A stretch of DNA of 64,000 nt from Trichosphaerium sp. ATCC 40318 (taxonomy: Eukaryota > Discosea > Flabellinia > Trichosidae), in contig JALMLS010000009.1 in assembly GCA_038496445.1 (NCBI GenBank), forward strand, positions 1-64,000, given 5' to 3'. A program made the position numbers and the translations under genes. Positions 1 to 10,360 of the stretch are shown one piece after another. The notes beneath the pieces are model-generated. The model saw only the letters and a list, made by a program, of their open reading frames with translations. It was not told the origin of the DNA and did not search any database. How positions within the stretch are numbered: the stretch's first letter is position 1; each line of letters starts with the position of its first letter.

Positions 1-2273
1 TTTCATTTGGTCACCAATTTGCAGAAGGTAGACCTGACTCACATGTTTATACGCTTATTTATCTCAGATGTGGACATCCAAGAAGTAGTCAAAAAGATGA
101 TTATCAAGCACCTATATTTCTACAGTTTTCTAGAGTGTGTTCACTATATCCAAGTGAGTATCCGTTTGCTTTTGAGTTCAACGAAGTACGTATTCTATTT
201 TATTCATAAAACGGGAAAAAAAAGTTGAGCCATACCATTTAATTCGTTATGTCAACAAACAGTTATGTGTTGCGATTTTTTGTCTTACTTCATTCTTTAC
301 AAACAGGAGTACTTGCTAGTTCTTTGTGAACACTGTTATAGTTGTGCTTTTGGTACATTTTTGTGCGACTCAGAGAAGGAACGCAGAGATCGTAAAATAC
401 ATGCAAGAACACCTTCATTGTGGGATTACATAGAGCAAAAGAAGCACCTCTTCAAAAATCCGTTTTATAATCTTTCAAAAACACGTGCGTACCTCTCAGA
501 AATTCGAAAAAAAAGACAAGAACAAAAAAATGCCAGCGCTCTATTTGCTCTTTAAACTACCTCTGTTATGGGTTTGTTTATCCTTTCATGCATATACGGA
601 CTTATATTTAGTGAGTGTAGTTGATAATAGAACGACAAACGAAATGGCTTCACACATTAAGAGCGCACCTCTTTATCCTGCGGTTGATGTAAGAAAGATG
701 AACGTTTGGCAGAAATTCTATTTTAGATGGAACCCTGACCTCAAACCACAAGTATCAGGGGAGCTAGGAATGTATGAAGAATCACTAGTCAAAGTACTTG
801 ATCAGAACGAGAAGCTCAAGAGGACGCTTAAACGAGCTTTTATCCTTTTAAAGAAAAAAGAACAAAAATACAAAGAATTAACAGATGCTTTGTTGAAAGC
901 TACTGGTAAAGTACCTCAGCCGACATCTGATGTACAACAAACAATGCATGATGATGAAACAGATAGACTTATAGCAAAAGCAGCAAGGGCTATGGTAGAA
1001 GAAGAGAAGGTTGCTCCGGGAGATAAAGATGAGAGTACCGATGAGAATGATGATAGTGAGGAAGATAGCAAAATGGTCGGTCATAAACCTCTTAGATCTT
1101 CTTCAAAAGTTGACCCTCCAAGAAGACGTAAAGGTATGTGTCGAAGACATTTAGGTGCCCTTAAAACAAAATCAATCCGTCCACCACGTGTTTTTTTAAC
1201 TTTTTTTTTGCAAAAATTGATATTTCTTGCTATTCAAAAAATCAGTTGTTCCTCTTCCTGCTTATAGCTTTGCATCATGTGAAAACAAAAAGTTGTAAAT
1301 GATCTTTTCTAAGCGCATGAGATGTATCAAAGTGCTTTTGGAAGGAACGAAGAATAGCTGATTTTTTGTTTTGTTTCTGCAGAAAAAAGTTTGTTTGTTC
1401 ATTACTGTGTCTTGCTTGTGCTGACCATTTTATCCTTCAATGTTTAGATAGTATTTCACTAAGAAAGACAAAATACAATAGACAACGTTCTAGAGCACTC
1501 GATGGTGAAGATCAAGAGTCATCATCAATGAAAAAAGATAAGAAAATAAAATCCAATGAAGAAAAAAGTGGTAATCACAGGAGACAGAAATCAGAGGAAA
1601 AGGTTGTTACTGTTTTTGATAGACATGAGCATCTTAAATTGAGCGGAAAAAATAAATCAAGATTAAACAATGTAAGACACAGGAATCAAGACGTTGATAA
1701 AATATCACCTGTGGCAATGGAGCTTAATGCTAAAGGTTTTATGACAGGTAAGCATTAGGGGGTAGGGAGTTTTTTTCAAAAATCAAAATTTATGTTTTTC
1801 TGCTTAGAAGCACATCACGTGACTGAAAATTTTCGAGCATTACTTCATCACATTCTGTTTTTATTTTTAACCTATTTACTACCGTATCTTGTTTTGTAAA
1901 ACAACCGACGGACGTGTAACAATTCCAAAAAAAAAGAACTTAAATTGCTGTTTAAATTATTTTTGGCTCTCCACGACGCCAGAAGAACATCATGAAGATT
2001 CTTTTTGTTTGTTTTCTAAGTACTATATTTATTTTATATTGACACGTGTTATTAGGTAAGGATAACTCCATGCACAGGCGTAGAGTGAAAAGAAAGCCAA
2101 AAAGAGAAATTATAAAGGCTAATTCAATTCCTTTTGAAAAAGTTAGTGATAACGGTAGAACCACTTCACCGCGATCTATTAGTAGGTCACATTCTCAATC
2201 AACATCTACTGTTCCTGTCAAACGAAATGATATAAAATTTGAAGAAGAAGACCAAGATGCTAACTCATTGTAA
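1..2273 (+). CDS. Myotubularin-family protein, C-terminal part (5' end outside window)
   Basis: Lipid-phosphatase family acting on PI3P/PI(3,5)P2 at endosomes; only the region after the active site is in the window, so whether this copy is catalytic cannot be judged. Exons 3-185, 307-484, 612-1133, 1448-1747 and 2056-2273 join in consistent phase. The first exon reads SFGHQFAE and then PIFLQF...YPFAFEFNE; the second carries the SCAFGTFLCDSEKER and LWDYIEQKK blocks; the third has LYPAVDVRKMNVWQKFYFRW. All are hallmarks of the myotubularin C-terminal fold. A predicted coiled coil (about residues 150-190 of the visible part) and an acidic then basic, low-complexity tail follow. The last intron, 1748-2055, is about 308 nt, far longer than the others here. 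Acceptors at 611 and 620 are both in frame. Confidence 0.88.
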
Positions 2274-2844
2274 AGAAAAACCTAGTATTAAAGAAAAAAA
2301 AAATAATCTTGTACCAACACATTGTCTTCGATTTTTCATGGACACAATCCACACCGATTTGCTTGAATGTAGTTTAAGCAAATTGACATTAAAGAGAGTT
2401 CTCAGTCGTTAAGATTATGTCACATTCCAAAGACTTTGTTTCAGTCAACCATAAAGGAACATTGGAAAGCTATACACCGTAGGGAATAAAAAATGGAAAA
2501 AAACATGGAAAACTTGGGTTCAGTTTTACTATTGGCAAGACTGCAACAGTGGTACCTAGTTCTTATAGAGTGATATACTATAGGTACCACTGTTGTTTGC
2601 GACAGTCTTGTCAATAGTAAGACTGAACCCAAGCATTGCAGTCTTCTTCCTTCGCTTCCGCAAGTTTCCTGCAAATTGGCAGGAGAACAGTTCCCAGTGG
2701 CGACATTACTGAACACAACAAAGTCTGTCATTGCAAAGCGTGCACTCATTTATCACGCCGCATAGGAATATTAAACGGTTAGGCAAAGCGAACTGTGAAC
2801 TACCACTTACTTCTTAACCGATTCTGTGCCTATTTGCCAACAAT
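2274..2844. other. Intergenic stretch with an inverted repeat
   Basis: No convincing coding exon on either strand. It holds the long inverted repeat described separately (2513-2633) and the upstream region of the LRR gene. Confidence 0.6.
2513..2633. repeat. Long imperfect inverted repeat, hairpin-forming
   Basis: The left arm (about 2513-2560, starting CTTGGGTTCAGT) and the reverse complement of the right arm (about 2577-2633) match over roughly 50 bases: both contain CTTGGGTTCAGTYTTACTAT, then TGRCAAGACTG, then CAACAGTGGTACCTA. The right arm has about 7 extra bases, and the loop is about 16-20 nt. RNA from either strand could fold into a long near-perfect hairpin. It could be a small MITE-like element, a miRNA-type precursor, or a recombination scar. 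I saw no flanking target duplication that I can defend. Confidence 0.75.
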
Positions 2845-4161
2845 ATGGATCAAGAGCTCCTTTCTACAGCAATTGCGAAAAACCAACAAGCAGACGAGAC
2901 ACAAGAACAGGTATCCGCTCTCCTCGCATTGCCAATTGAAATAATAGCACAAATACTGAAGTGTGGCTCATTTACACTGCGTTCTGCGCTATCATGTCAT
3001 TTACTGCGCGATATCGTACGTAATCACGTTGGATACAATACCATCGTGGTTACTAGAGAAGAAGAATTGTATGAGCTGTCTGGCAGCCCTATGCTTCAAA
3101 ACTCGACTATTTCATTGAAACGCTTTACAAAGGTAACTGATAATCAGTTATCCTTGCTTAAAGGTGTACATACAATTGACATCTCAGGTTGTCGGAAACT
3201 CACAGAAAAATGTCTTATTCATCTCAGAGGTACTCATAGTATAGACATGAGTTATGGCTTTGCTACAGACTCTACACTTCGTAAACTTGCTGGTATACAT
3301 ACATTGAAACTTGAAGGTTGTAAAAAAATTACAGATGAAGGTATAGAAGCATTAGCTGGTATACATGCAATTCATTTATCATGTACAAATGTGACAGATA
3401 GAGGTCTCAAGTCTTTGGCTGGAGTACATACAATAGATATAAGTGAAACCAAAGTAACAGATGAGGGTATAAAGGCGTTGGCTGGTGTACATGAAATTGA
3501 TGTAAGTTTTACAGGGGTAACAGATAAAGGTTTGAAGGCGTTAGTAGGCGTACATACAATCATGTTAAATGGAACAAGTGTGACACATGAAGGTATTAAA
3601 GACTTATCTGGAGTACACACAATTGAGTTGTGGAATTGTGACCATATCAAAGATGCCGGAGTGAAAGCACTAAAGGGTGTTTATTCAATCAATTTAAGTC
3701 ATTGTCGTAATATTACAGCTATGGGTATCAAAGAATTGGCTGGTGTTCATGATATCAACTTAACTTTTGCAGACATAACAGATGAAGGTTTAAAAGCATT
3801 GGCTGGCGTACATACTATTAACTTGCGTCACTGTAAATCAATATCAGACGAAGGCATCAAAGCATTGGCTGGTGTTCATACAATTAATCTATCGCACACT
3901 AAGGTGACAGATGAAGGCATTGAGTACTTGGCAGGGGTACACAAGATTGATTTATCACATACAAGAGTGACGAATGAAGGCTTGAGAGCATTGGCTGGTG
4001 TATACGCTATCAATTTAGATTATTGTTTGTTGATAACAGATAATGGTGTAAAAGCATTGGTTGGTGTCCGTGATATTTCTTTACAGGACACAAATGTAAC
4101 TCAAGAAGGTGTCAAGGTATTGGTTGGCACACATAGCATTCGCCTAAACAATCCGTGGTGA
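2845..4161 (+). CDS. F-box-like leucine-rich-repeat protein
   Basis: Single-exon gene, 438 aa, with ATG at 2845. Residues about 25-70 look like an F-box (LPIEIIAQIL followed by a Leu/Arg-rich helix), which in known proteins recruits SCF ubiquitin ligase. Residues about 110-436 are some 15 tandem repeats of 21-22 residues of the type GVHTIDLS-x-TKVTDEGIKALA, the cysteine-containing/AMN1 style of LRR. Repeats are close in DNA as well as protein (63-66 bp period), so the array looks recently expanded or homogenised. Lack of introns is unusual here. Likely a substrate-recognition subunit, but the target is unknown. Confidence 0.82.
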   Translation: MDQELLSTAIAKNQQADETQEQVSALLALPIEIIAQILKCGSFTLRSALSCHLLRDIVRNHVGYNTIVVTREEELYELSGSPMLQNSTISLKRFTKVTDNQLSLLKGVHTIDISGCRKLTEKCLIHLRGTHSIDMSYGFATDSTLRKLAGIHTLKLEGCKKITDEGIEALAGIHAIHLSCTNVTDRGLKSLAGVHTIDISETKVTDEGIKALAGVHEIDVSFTGVTDKGLKALVGVHTIMLNGTSVTHEGIKDLSGVHTIELWNCDHIKDAGVKALKGVYSINLSHCRNITAMGIKELAGVHDINLTFADITDEGLKALAGVHTINLRHCKSISDEGIKALAGVHTINLSHTKVTDEGIEYLAGVHKIDLSHTRVTNEGLRALAGVYAINLDYCLLITDNGVKALVGVRDISLQDTNVTQEGVKVLVGTHSIRLNNPW

Positions 4162-4694
4162 GATTAATGGACCGGCTTAACAATTCCCTCAAAATGTACA
4201 AAAAAAAAGCAGAATTCCCAATGATCCTTCGCAACGTTGGTGACTATTTTAAAGCTGTACAACAATTGCTAAACAATTTATACATCAACTTGAGTATTTC
4301 CCAGTGCTTGTTTGCTAACAGAGTTCTATTGTTACTACAATGAGAATCCTTTTCTGCAGTATTTAATAAAGCATGGAACCCATTGTTCAAACGTGACTTT
4401 GTAGGCATTCAACAATATCTTTGATGTAGAAAGTTTCTGACAAACAGAAACAATTTGAGAAGTCAACTTACTGTAAGCGGAATGTCATTGGCCGGTGGCA
4501 ATTAAAGTGAGAGCTTCGGTTTGTTCTACTGCAACAATGGTTGAGTGGACAACGCAGTAAATGTTGTAGTGTAAAAGCAGGAAAAGATGCTTAAGGGACA
4601 GGTAATTTAGAAAAACAAGCAATGTACAACAAAAATGCTGAAAACAAATTACTGTTTCTTCTTTTGCTACTCTACACTAACATAATCATTGCCT
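4162..4694. other. Intergenic, between convergent genes
   Basis: About 530 bp between the LRR stop and the amidohydrolase stop. I see no exon, RNA gene or repeat here. Confidence 0.55.
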
Positions 4695-6035
4695 TCAAAG
4701 CCTGTAATAACGCACAGCGTTACTATAAAATAACTTTCGTCTATCAGCTTTGCTAAAATCCTTTGTAATATCTTTGAACGCTGTCCATAGTTTATCGTAT
4801 GAGGAGAGTAGTTTGTCCACAGGGAAGTTGCTTGCGAACATACATCTATCGACACCAAAAATCTCAATTGTCTTCAATACAAATGGAGAAAAGCTTTCTA
4901 CTGTCCAATCATGGTCAAACATGCCTATGAGGAGTAATTAATGAGAATGATCTAAAAGAGGAAGCTTGAAAACAGTACCTAATCCAGAAATTTTAATACC
5001 AACGTTTGGGAACCTAAAAAATAGCTTAGTACTCTGTTGTCACGTGATTTTATAATACCTAGCAACATTCTTCATAGCGTCTTCCCATTCTTTAAACGCT
5101 TCTGGAGTACGCTCAATACACATACCTATGAGATAATCTTTAGAGCCTAAAGTAACGTTTACGGTCAAAAGAATACTAACCCGTGTGATTTACTATAAAA
5201 GTTAGTTCTGGTAACTTTTCTATTATAGGTACGAGCTCTCCAACTTGGTGAGGGTACAGATGTGTTTCGAAATGTAGATTATACTTGGGTAACAAAGCAA
5301 GACCTTTTTGCCATTGTGGGTCAATAAGAAAATTCTTTGGAGCAAAAGAATATTCTGGCTTCTTTTCATGCCAGTTAAGAAGTTGTCTTATACCCCTAAA
5401 TACAACGTTTCGTGTCATTTCGTGTCACGTGATTTGGTAAAATTACTTATGGTTCTCCATACCTCAAGTTTTTGCACACGGCATGTTTCTTCAATGCATC
5501 TTCAACGCAGGGATCCTCCAAGTTTACTTTGGCCGAAATACCCTGAGGAAAATCATTCTCTCCTAAATAAAAATTAACAACTAAAAAATGACGTGTTACC
5601 AAGCCCTGTGCGAGTGTAAAACCCTATCAACATTACCATACAAGGCGCAAAAAACTTACCTTTACTTTTAGCATCATCGGCAAGTTTTTGGAGCCATAAT
5701 GTCTCTTTTAGCGAGTCCTCTGCTTCTGCTTGTATATGAACTGAATAAAACTGTCAAAAAAGAAGAACTAGACAAAATACAATTCAACTCGCCTGATTTC
5801 GTTACGTTTTGGTTTTTATTATCTTTTTTATAATCACCAGGAAGGTAGTTATCGCGTATATGGACCAGTTTGCCTGCTATATGATCTTCACCTTCAAAAA
5901 AGTTATAAAAAACGTTAAACTTGGCCTTTCGCTTTAAAAAATGCGTAGACTTATACCTTGAAGCCATTTGTACTCATTAGCTTCGTGTGACCAAAAGTGG
6001 TGGTGTGGATCACAAATTTCAAATTGCTCTGCCAT
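4695..6035 (-). CDS. Amidohydrolase family 2 metal-dependent hydrolase
   Basis: Predicted TIM-barrel hydrolase of the Amidohydro_2 type (lactonase/decarboxylase-like); substrate unknown. Exons run 6035-5957, 5891-5793, 5740-5660, 5562-5463, 5395-5181, 5125-5059, 5013-4979 and 4924-4695, giving 301 aa with every phase closing. Near the N-terminus is the metal-ligand motif DPHHHFW; further on come NVTKSVHIQAEAED, LRGIRQLLNWH, FIVNHTGM, KISGLGMFDHDW and FASNFPVDKL with its conserved Asp. These match the bacterial family closely, so ancient transfer from bacteria followed by intron gain is possible. The intron after 5793 appears to begin GCGAGT (GC-AG). It shares an upstream region with citrate synthase. 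Confidence 0.87.
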
Positions 6036-6543
6036 GTGTAGCGACTTTTCAAAAAAGCTTTTTACGGACAAGGCATTTTACCAAGTTTGACATTTCATTC
6101 GCTTCTTTCTTTACAACATCAACGATCTACGACATCCTTCACGTCACAACAATCTTTGAAGTAGAAGAAATGACGTAACACATCTCATACAGTTATTCAA
6201 ACTACTCAAGGTAGGAATGAGCTTAAACAGCAAACAACAACATTAACTACAAAAAAATACAACACGTGATGCGTGTGTTGATGACACGCTTTTAATACCG
6301 AACCAGAACAAAGCATGTTGAACTCACGGTATGCTCACGCATGTGGTATGGTCAAAGACGCGAGAGTAGTTCAAACGAGAACGGAATGAATACACAACAA
6401 AAAATACTCTCAACAGCTTTGAATATGTTGTTTAACCTGATTATGTTATACGCCACTTGTAGTTGCACTCATTGGACCAAAAAGCGGACAGCTGTTTAAG
6501 GAAAGTTGCTTGTAACTTAAGTATTTTACTCGGATTCACAACC
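6036..6543. promoter_or_regulatory. Shared upstream region of divergent amidohydrolase and citrate synthase genes
   Basis: About 508 bp separates two divergent start codons, so both promoters must lie here. It contains one CACGTG palindrome at 6263-6268. No TATA-like element can be assigned confidently. Confidence 0.45.
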
Positions 6544-9074
6544 ATGTTCGCAAGACTAGCATCACGAAGCACACAGGTATGTATGTATTATACTTGCTCA
6601 AACTCAATGAGTTTATCTATTAGATTTCCGCACGCGCTACAGCTCCAGCTGTCTCTAAAAAGAGCTACGCTACTGTACAAGATGAATCTGTACGTTTGAC
6701 AAGTTGTCGTAAAAATTAAACTCTGGTGTAGGGTCTCAAAGAGCGAGTCCGCGCTTTGATCCCAGAAAAGACTGCAGAGATCGTTGAGCTTCGTAAACAG
6801 GTCGGCAGCACTGTCATTGGACAATGTACCGTTGATCAAGTAAGATCCCCTTTTAGTGATTTAAACACGTTCTCACACTAATAAATAGGCATACGGTGGT
6901 ATGCGCGGTGTTAAGAGCATGGTTTCAGATATTTCTCTACTTGACGCTGAAGAGGTGCGGAAAAATAATCACGGACACATAAATTATGCCTAGAGAATAT
7001 TTCAAAGCACTTTCCAAAACATTCGTCATGTTATTGCTTTTCATTATCTTACGAGTTTTTAGGGTATCCGATTCCGTGGCTTGTCCATTCCACAATGCCA
7101 AGAGCAACTCCCAAAGGCTGCGGGTACGTTGTAGTCTTTTAGCCGTTAGAAAACCCTTCAAGGCAGTTTATGATGCACAACAAGCCACTAGAGTGCTACT
7201 ACTATTTATGGTGGTACACTATGACGGAGGCGCAGGGGCGCTGATTAGCCACTTAGCATGAAAAAGCATATTTTATGTAAATGGTTTAAAAAGTCTTACT
7301 TTATCTCAAGGCGGTAAGGAACCACTCCCAGAAGCTTTGACTTGGCTCCTTCTCACAGGCGAGGTATGTTTTATCATTTTCTCTGTTGGTTCCCAACTTT
7401 AAGCGTAAGGGTCTGCAATTTAGTTCTCACAATGCGCTTTAGGTCCCAACAGTTGATCAAACTAAGGCTGTAACCGCTGAATTGAACAAACGTGCTGGTC
7501 TTCCAGAGCACGTCACCAACATGCTCAAAGCATTCCCAAAGGACTTGCACCCAATGAGCCAATTTTCTGCTGGTGTTTTGGGTACGTATTGACGAGAACG
7601 CCAGGAAATCCTGTTTTTCGAAGACAAAATGCTGACGTTTTCAACTAGCCTTGCAAAGAGACAGTTTGTTCGCAAAGGCATACCAAGACGGTGTCCGCAA
7701 GAGCGAATACTGGGATTCCACTTTTGAAGATTCCCTTAACTTGATCGCCAAGCTCCCAGAGCTCAGCGCAACCATCTACAGGTAAAGAGCCACAAACGTT
7801 CGTCTTTATTGAATACACATTTACTCTTCCGTTTAGAAACGTATACAAAGACGGTGTTGTAGCTCCAGTTGATCCAAACCTTGATTACTCCGCAAACTAC
7901 GCTAGGTAAACTTTTCTTTTGATTTATTTCATTTTATCGGTTTTTTTTGTATCATCTCTAATACGTTTTCAGACAACTCGGTTTCAACGACCCTACCATT
8001 GATGACTTGCTCCGTTTGTACTTGGTTATTCACAGCGACCACGAAGCTGGTAACGTCAGGTAAGATTTCTCCTTCTTTTATTTTTGTAATTTTCACTGTA
8101 GTGCCCACACAACCCACTTGGTCGGTTCTGCTCTTTCTGATCCATACCTCGCATTCTCTGCTGGTCTTAACGGACTCGCTGGACCACTTCACGGTCTTGC
8201 TAACCAAGAGGTATTAAAACCAACCTTATTTACCTACAAAGAACTTACCGATTATTCAAGGTCCTCTCATGGCTCAACGGTGTCCAAAAGGAACTCAACG
8301 GTGCTGAACCAACTAACGAGAACATCTACCAAGCTATCAAGAATACTCGTGACTCAGGTCGTGTTGTTCCTGGATTTGGTCATGCTGTACTCAGGTAAAA
8401 ATGGAAACCCTATCCACAAAAATCAAAAACTGAAAACTTTTCCGAATTTTTTTATTTTTTACTTTTTTCTCACTTGCACTCACTTACATGAACTTTAGAA
8501 AGACTGATCCTCGTTACACTGCTCAACGTGAGTTTGCTTTGAAACATATGGCTGGTACGTATTTATTTGAGAATACTGCAGAAAAGTTTTTTCTAAACTG
8601 ATTATCACAGATGATCCATTGTTCAAATTGGTATCAAAGGTTTACGAAGTTGCTCCTGATGCTCTCACCAAGCTCAGCCGCACCAAAAACCCATACCCTA
8701 ACGTAGACGCCCACAGGTACGAGTTGTTATCTTCATTGATCGCTTTTTGAATCGATTGAAAGATGAAATAGTTTTCTCAAGTTTTATTACTTTAATCTAA
8801 TCGTTTTCGTTAGCGGATGCTTGTTGATGCACTACGGTATCACTGAGCAAAACTTCTACACAGTTATGTTTGGAGTATCCAGGTACGGCTTGAAAAAACG
8901 CTTGCTTATGTGAAAAGCACTGCGATGCGTCAACTATAACTCAACTAACCATCTCCCTTTAGAGCTTTGGGTGTCCTCTCCAACCAAGTTTGGAGCCGCG
9001 CTTTCTCTATGCCTATCGAAAGACCAAAATCAGTCACCACTGAATGGATCAAAAACAACGTCAAGGCCCAATAA
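6544..9074 (+). CDS. CS: Citrate synthase, mitochondrial
   Basis: Condenses acetyl-CoA with oxaloacetate in the TCA cycle. Sixteen exons (6544-6576, 6624-6689, 6732-6839, 6889-6954, 7063-7123, 7311-7363, 7443-7581, 7649-7781, 7837-7905, 7973-8059, 8102-8210, 8261-8394, 8499-8554, 8611-8716, 8814-8882, 8963-9074) give 466 aa, the normal length for the mitochondrial enzyme. The start [11 protein letters not shown] and following Arg/Ser/Ala-rich segment look like a mitochondrial presequence. Catalytic residues are visible as His302 (GPLHGLANQ), His349 (GFGHAVLR) and Asp404 (NVDAHSG), with the spacing of the animal enzyme. Nothing is truncated. This gene is the best calibration of the splice rules in this genome. 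Confidence 0.98.
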
Positions 9075-10360
9075 ATGTATGTTGCAAGTTTTTCTAACAA
9101 TTAGCCGATCAATACGAAAAAAAATAAAAATACCGCGCTTGTTATGCAACAAAAACCTAATACTATGACTTTGTTTTTGTTTTTAGTTGGTTCCAGTATG
9201 TTTCCGGTGGGTTTCGCGCTTTATAGGACAATTTGGAAAATGTACGAAGCCTAAGAAAACTTTCTAAAACGGTTTAAAATCCGTAATTCTATTCTGAATA
9301 GACCCGCAGGGTAGTAGTTGTTGTTAAAATCGCAAAAAAATCGAGTTGTGTTCGGTACATCGTCGTAAAAACCCCATTTGTTTAATTTCTCCTGTTATGG
9401 TTTAGTTCTTGCAGCGGTAATGCGCTTGCACTATTCTGTGCTTACCGTGCAAACGTTTTATGCGTTCGCCTTTGGAAAAGGCGCTAGGAAAAACTGTTTA
9501 GCAACTCCAAGCAAAACTAAGTGCTCCTTAGCATTCTAGTCACATAAAATGATGCGCGCGATGCTTTTTTTACCGCAAAGATTTAGTGCGGTTGCAAGTC
9601 GACTTGTTTTTGTGTTCACCTAGAAAGCTTTTCCTTGACGTCACAAACGATTTCATTGATGAACTTACTTATCAACAGACAAGAAAGCAAAAGTTCTTAT
9701 TTGTCCGTTGATACTCCGTTTTGTCAAGCCATCACTATTGTCCCTTGTTCACTTATCAAAAAGCATCACAAAAACGTTAAAATAAAACTGCATTTTTTGA
9801 CGAATAAGAAAAAACTGGTTTCGGTTTTTTTCTATTCTCGCTCAGCCATAATACAGGGCGTATGGTGTGCATAGCGCTAATCACGAAGGTTTTTTCAGCC
9901 AATGTCAAATTTGTGCGGTCGTTTTTGCTAATTTCTACGTCTTTTTTGAATTTGCCAAATACGCTTACGCAACAAATCGCAAGAGCGAAGATTTTTCACA
10001 ACGCGACATCAGATCCGTTGGTACGTACACGTAGCCTTACAAAGAGGCATCAACAAAAATTTCTCCGTGCCCATAATTTCTCCCGCTTTGCTCTACCATA
10101 CACGCTATTATCACGCCTATATTACGCACAGGCATTTTCACCTCGTAAAAGAAAAATACTCGCCAAAACACGGAACAGCTTCTATTACACCTTCAACGTT
10201 GATTTTAATATGTTTCATAGGAATACATACTACAAACGAAAGAATTAAAGCGTTACAAACGCGAGTTTTTTAGATCTCTCACGAGTAAGTTACTGTTACC
10301 CTAGGCGCTCTTTAACAATATCCGTTTAGATTTTTCGTTAGCTTTGTTAACTTTTGCGCA
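9075..10360. other. Intergenic stretch, no gene recognised
   Basis: About 1.3 kb after citrate synthase. Small open frames at about 9635-10250 overlap each other in different frames and resemble no family. The 3' UTR of citrate synthase may contain an intron ending near 9186, but this is unsupported. Confidence 0.5.

Noticed and set aside
2441-2749. Minus-strand open frame of 102 codons over the inverted repeat
   Set aside because: It runs through both arms of the repeat and has no protein-like features.
3372-3650. Minus-strand open frame inside the LRR gene
   Set aside because: It is the antisense shadow of the repeat array; its regularity comes from the DNA repeats.
9635-10250. Several open frames of 65-130 codons after citrate synthase
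   Set aside because: They overlap in different frames, some lack ATG starts, and none shows a domain or good codon pattern.
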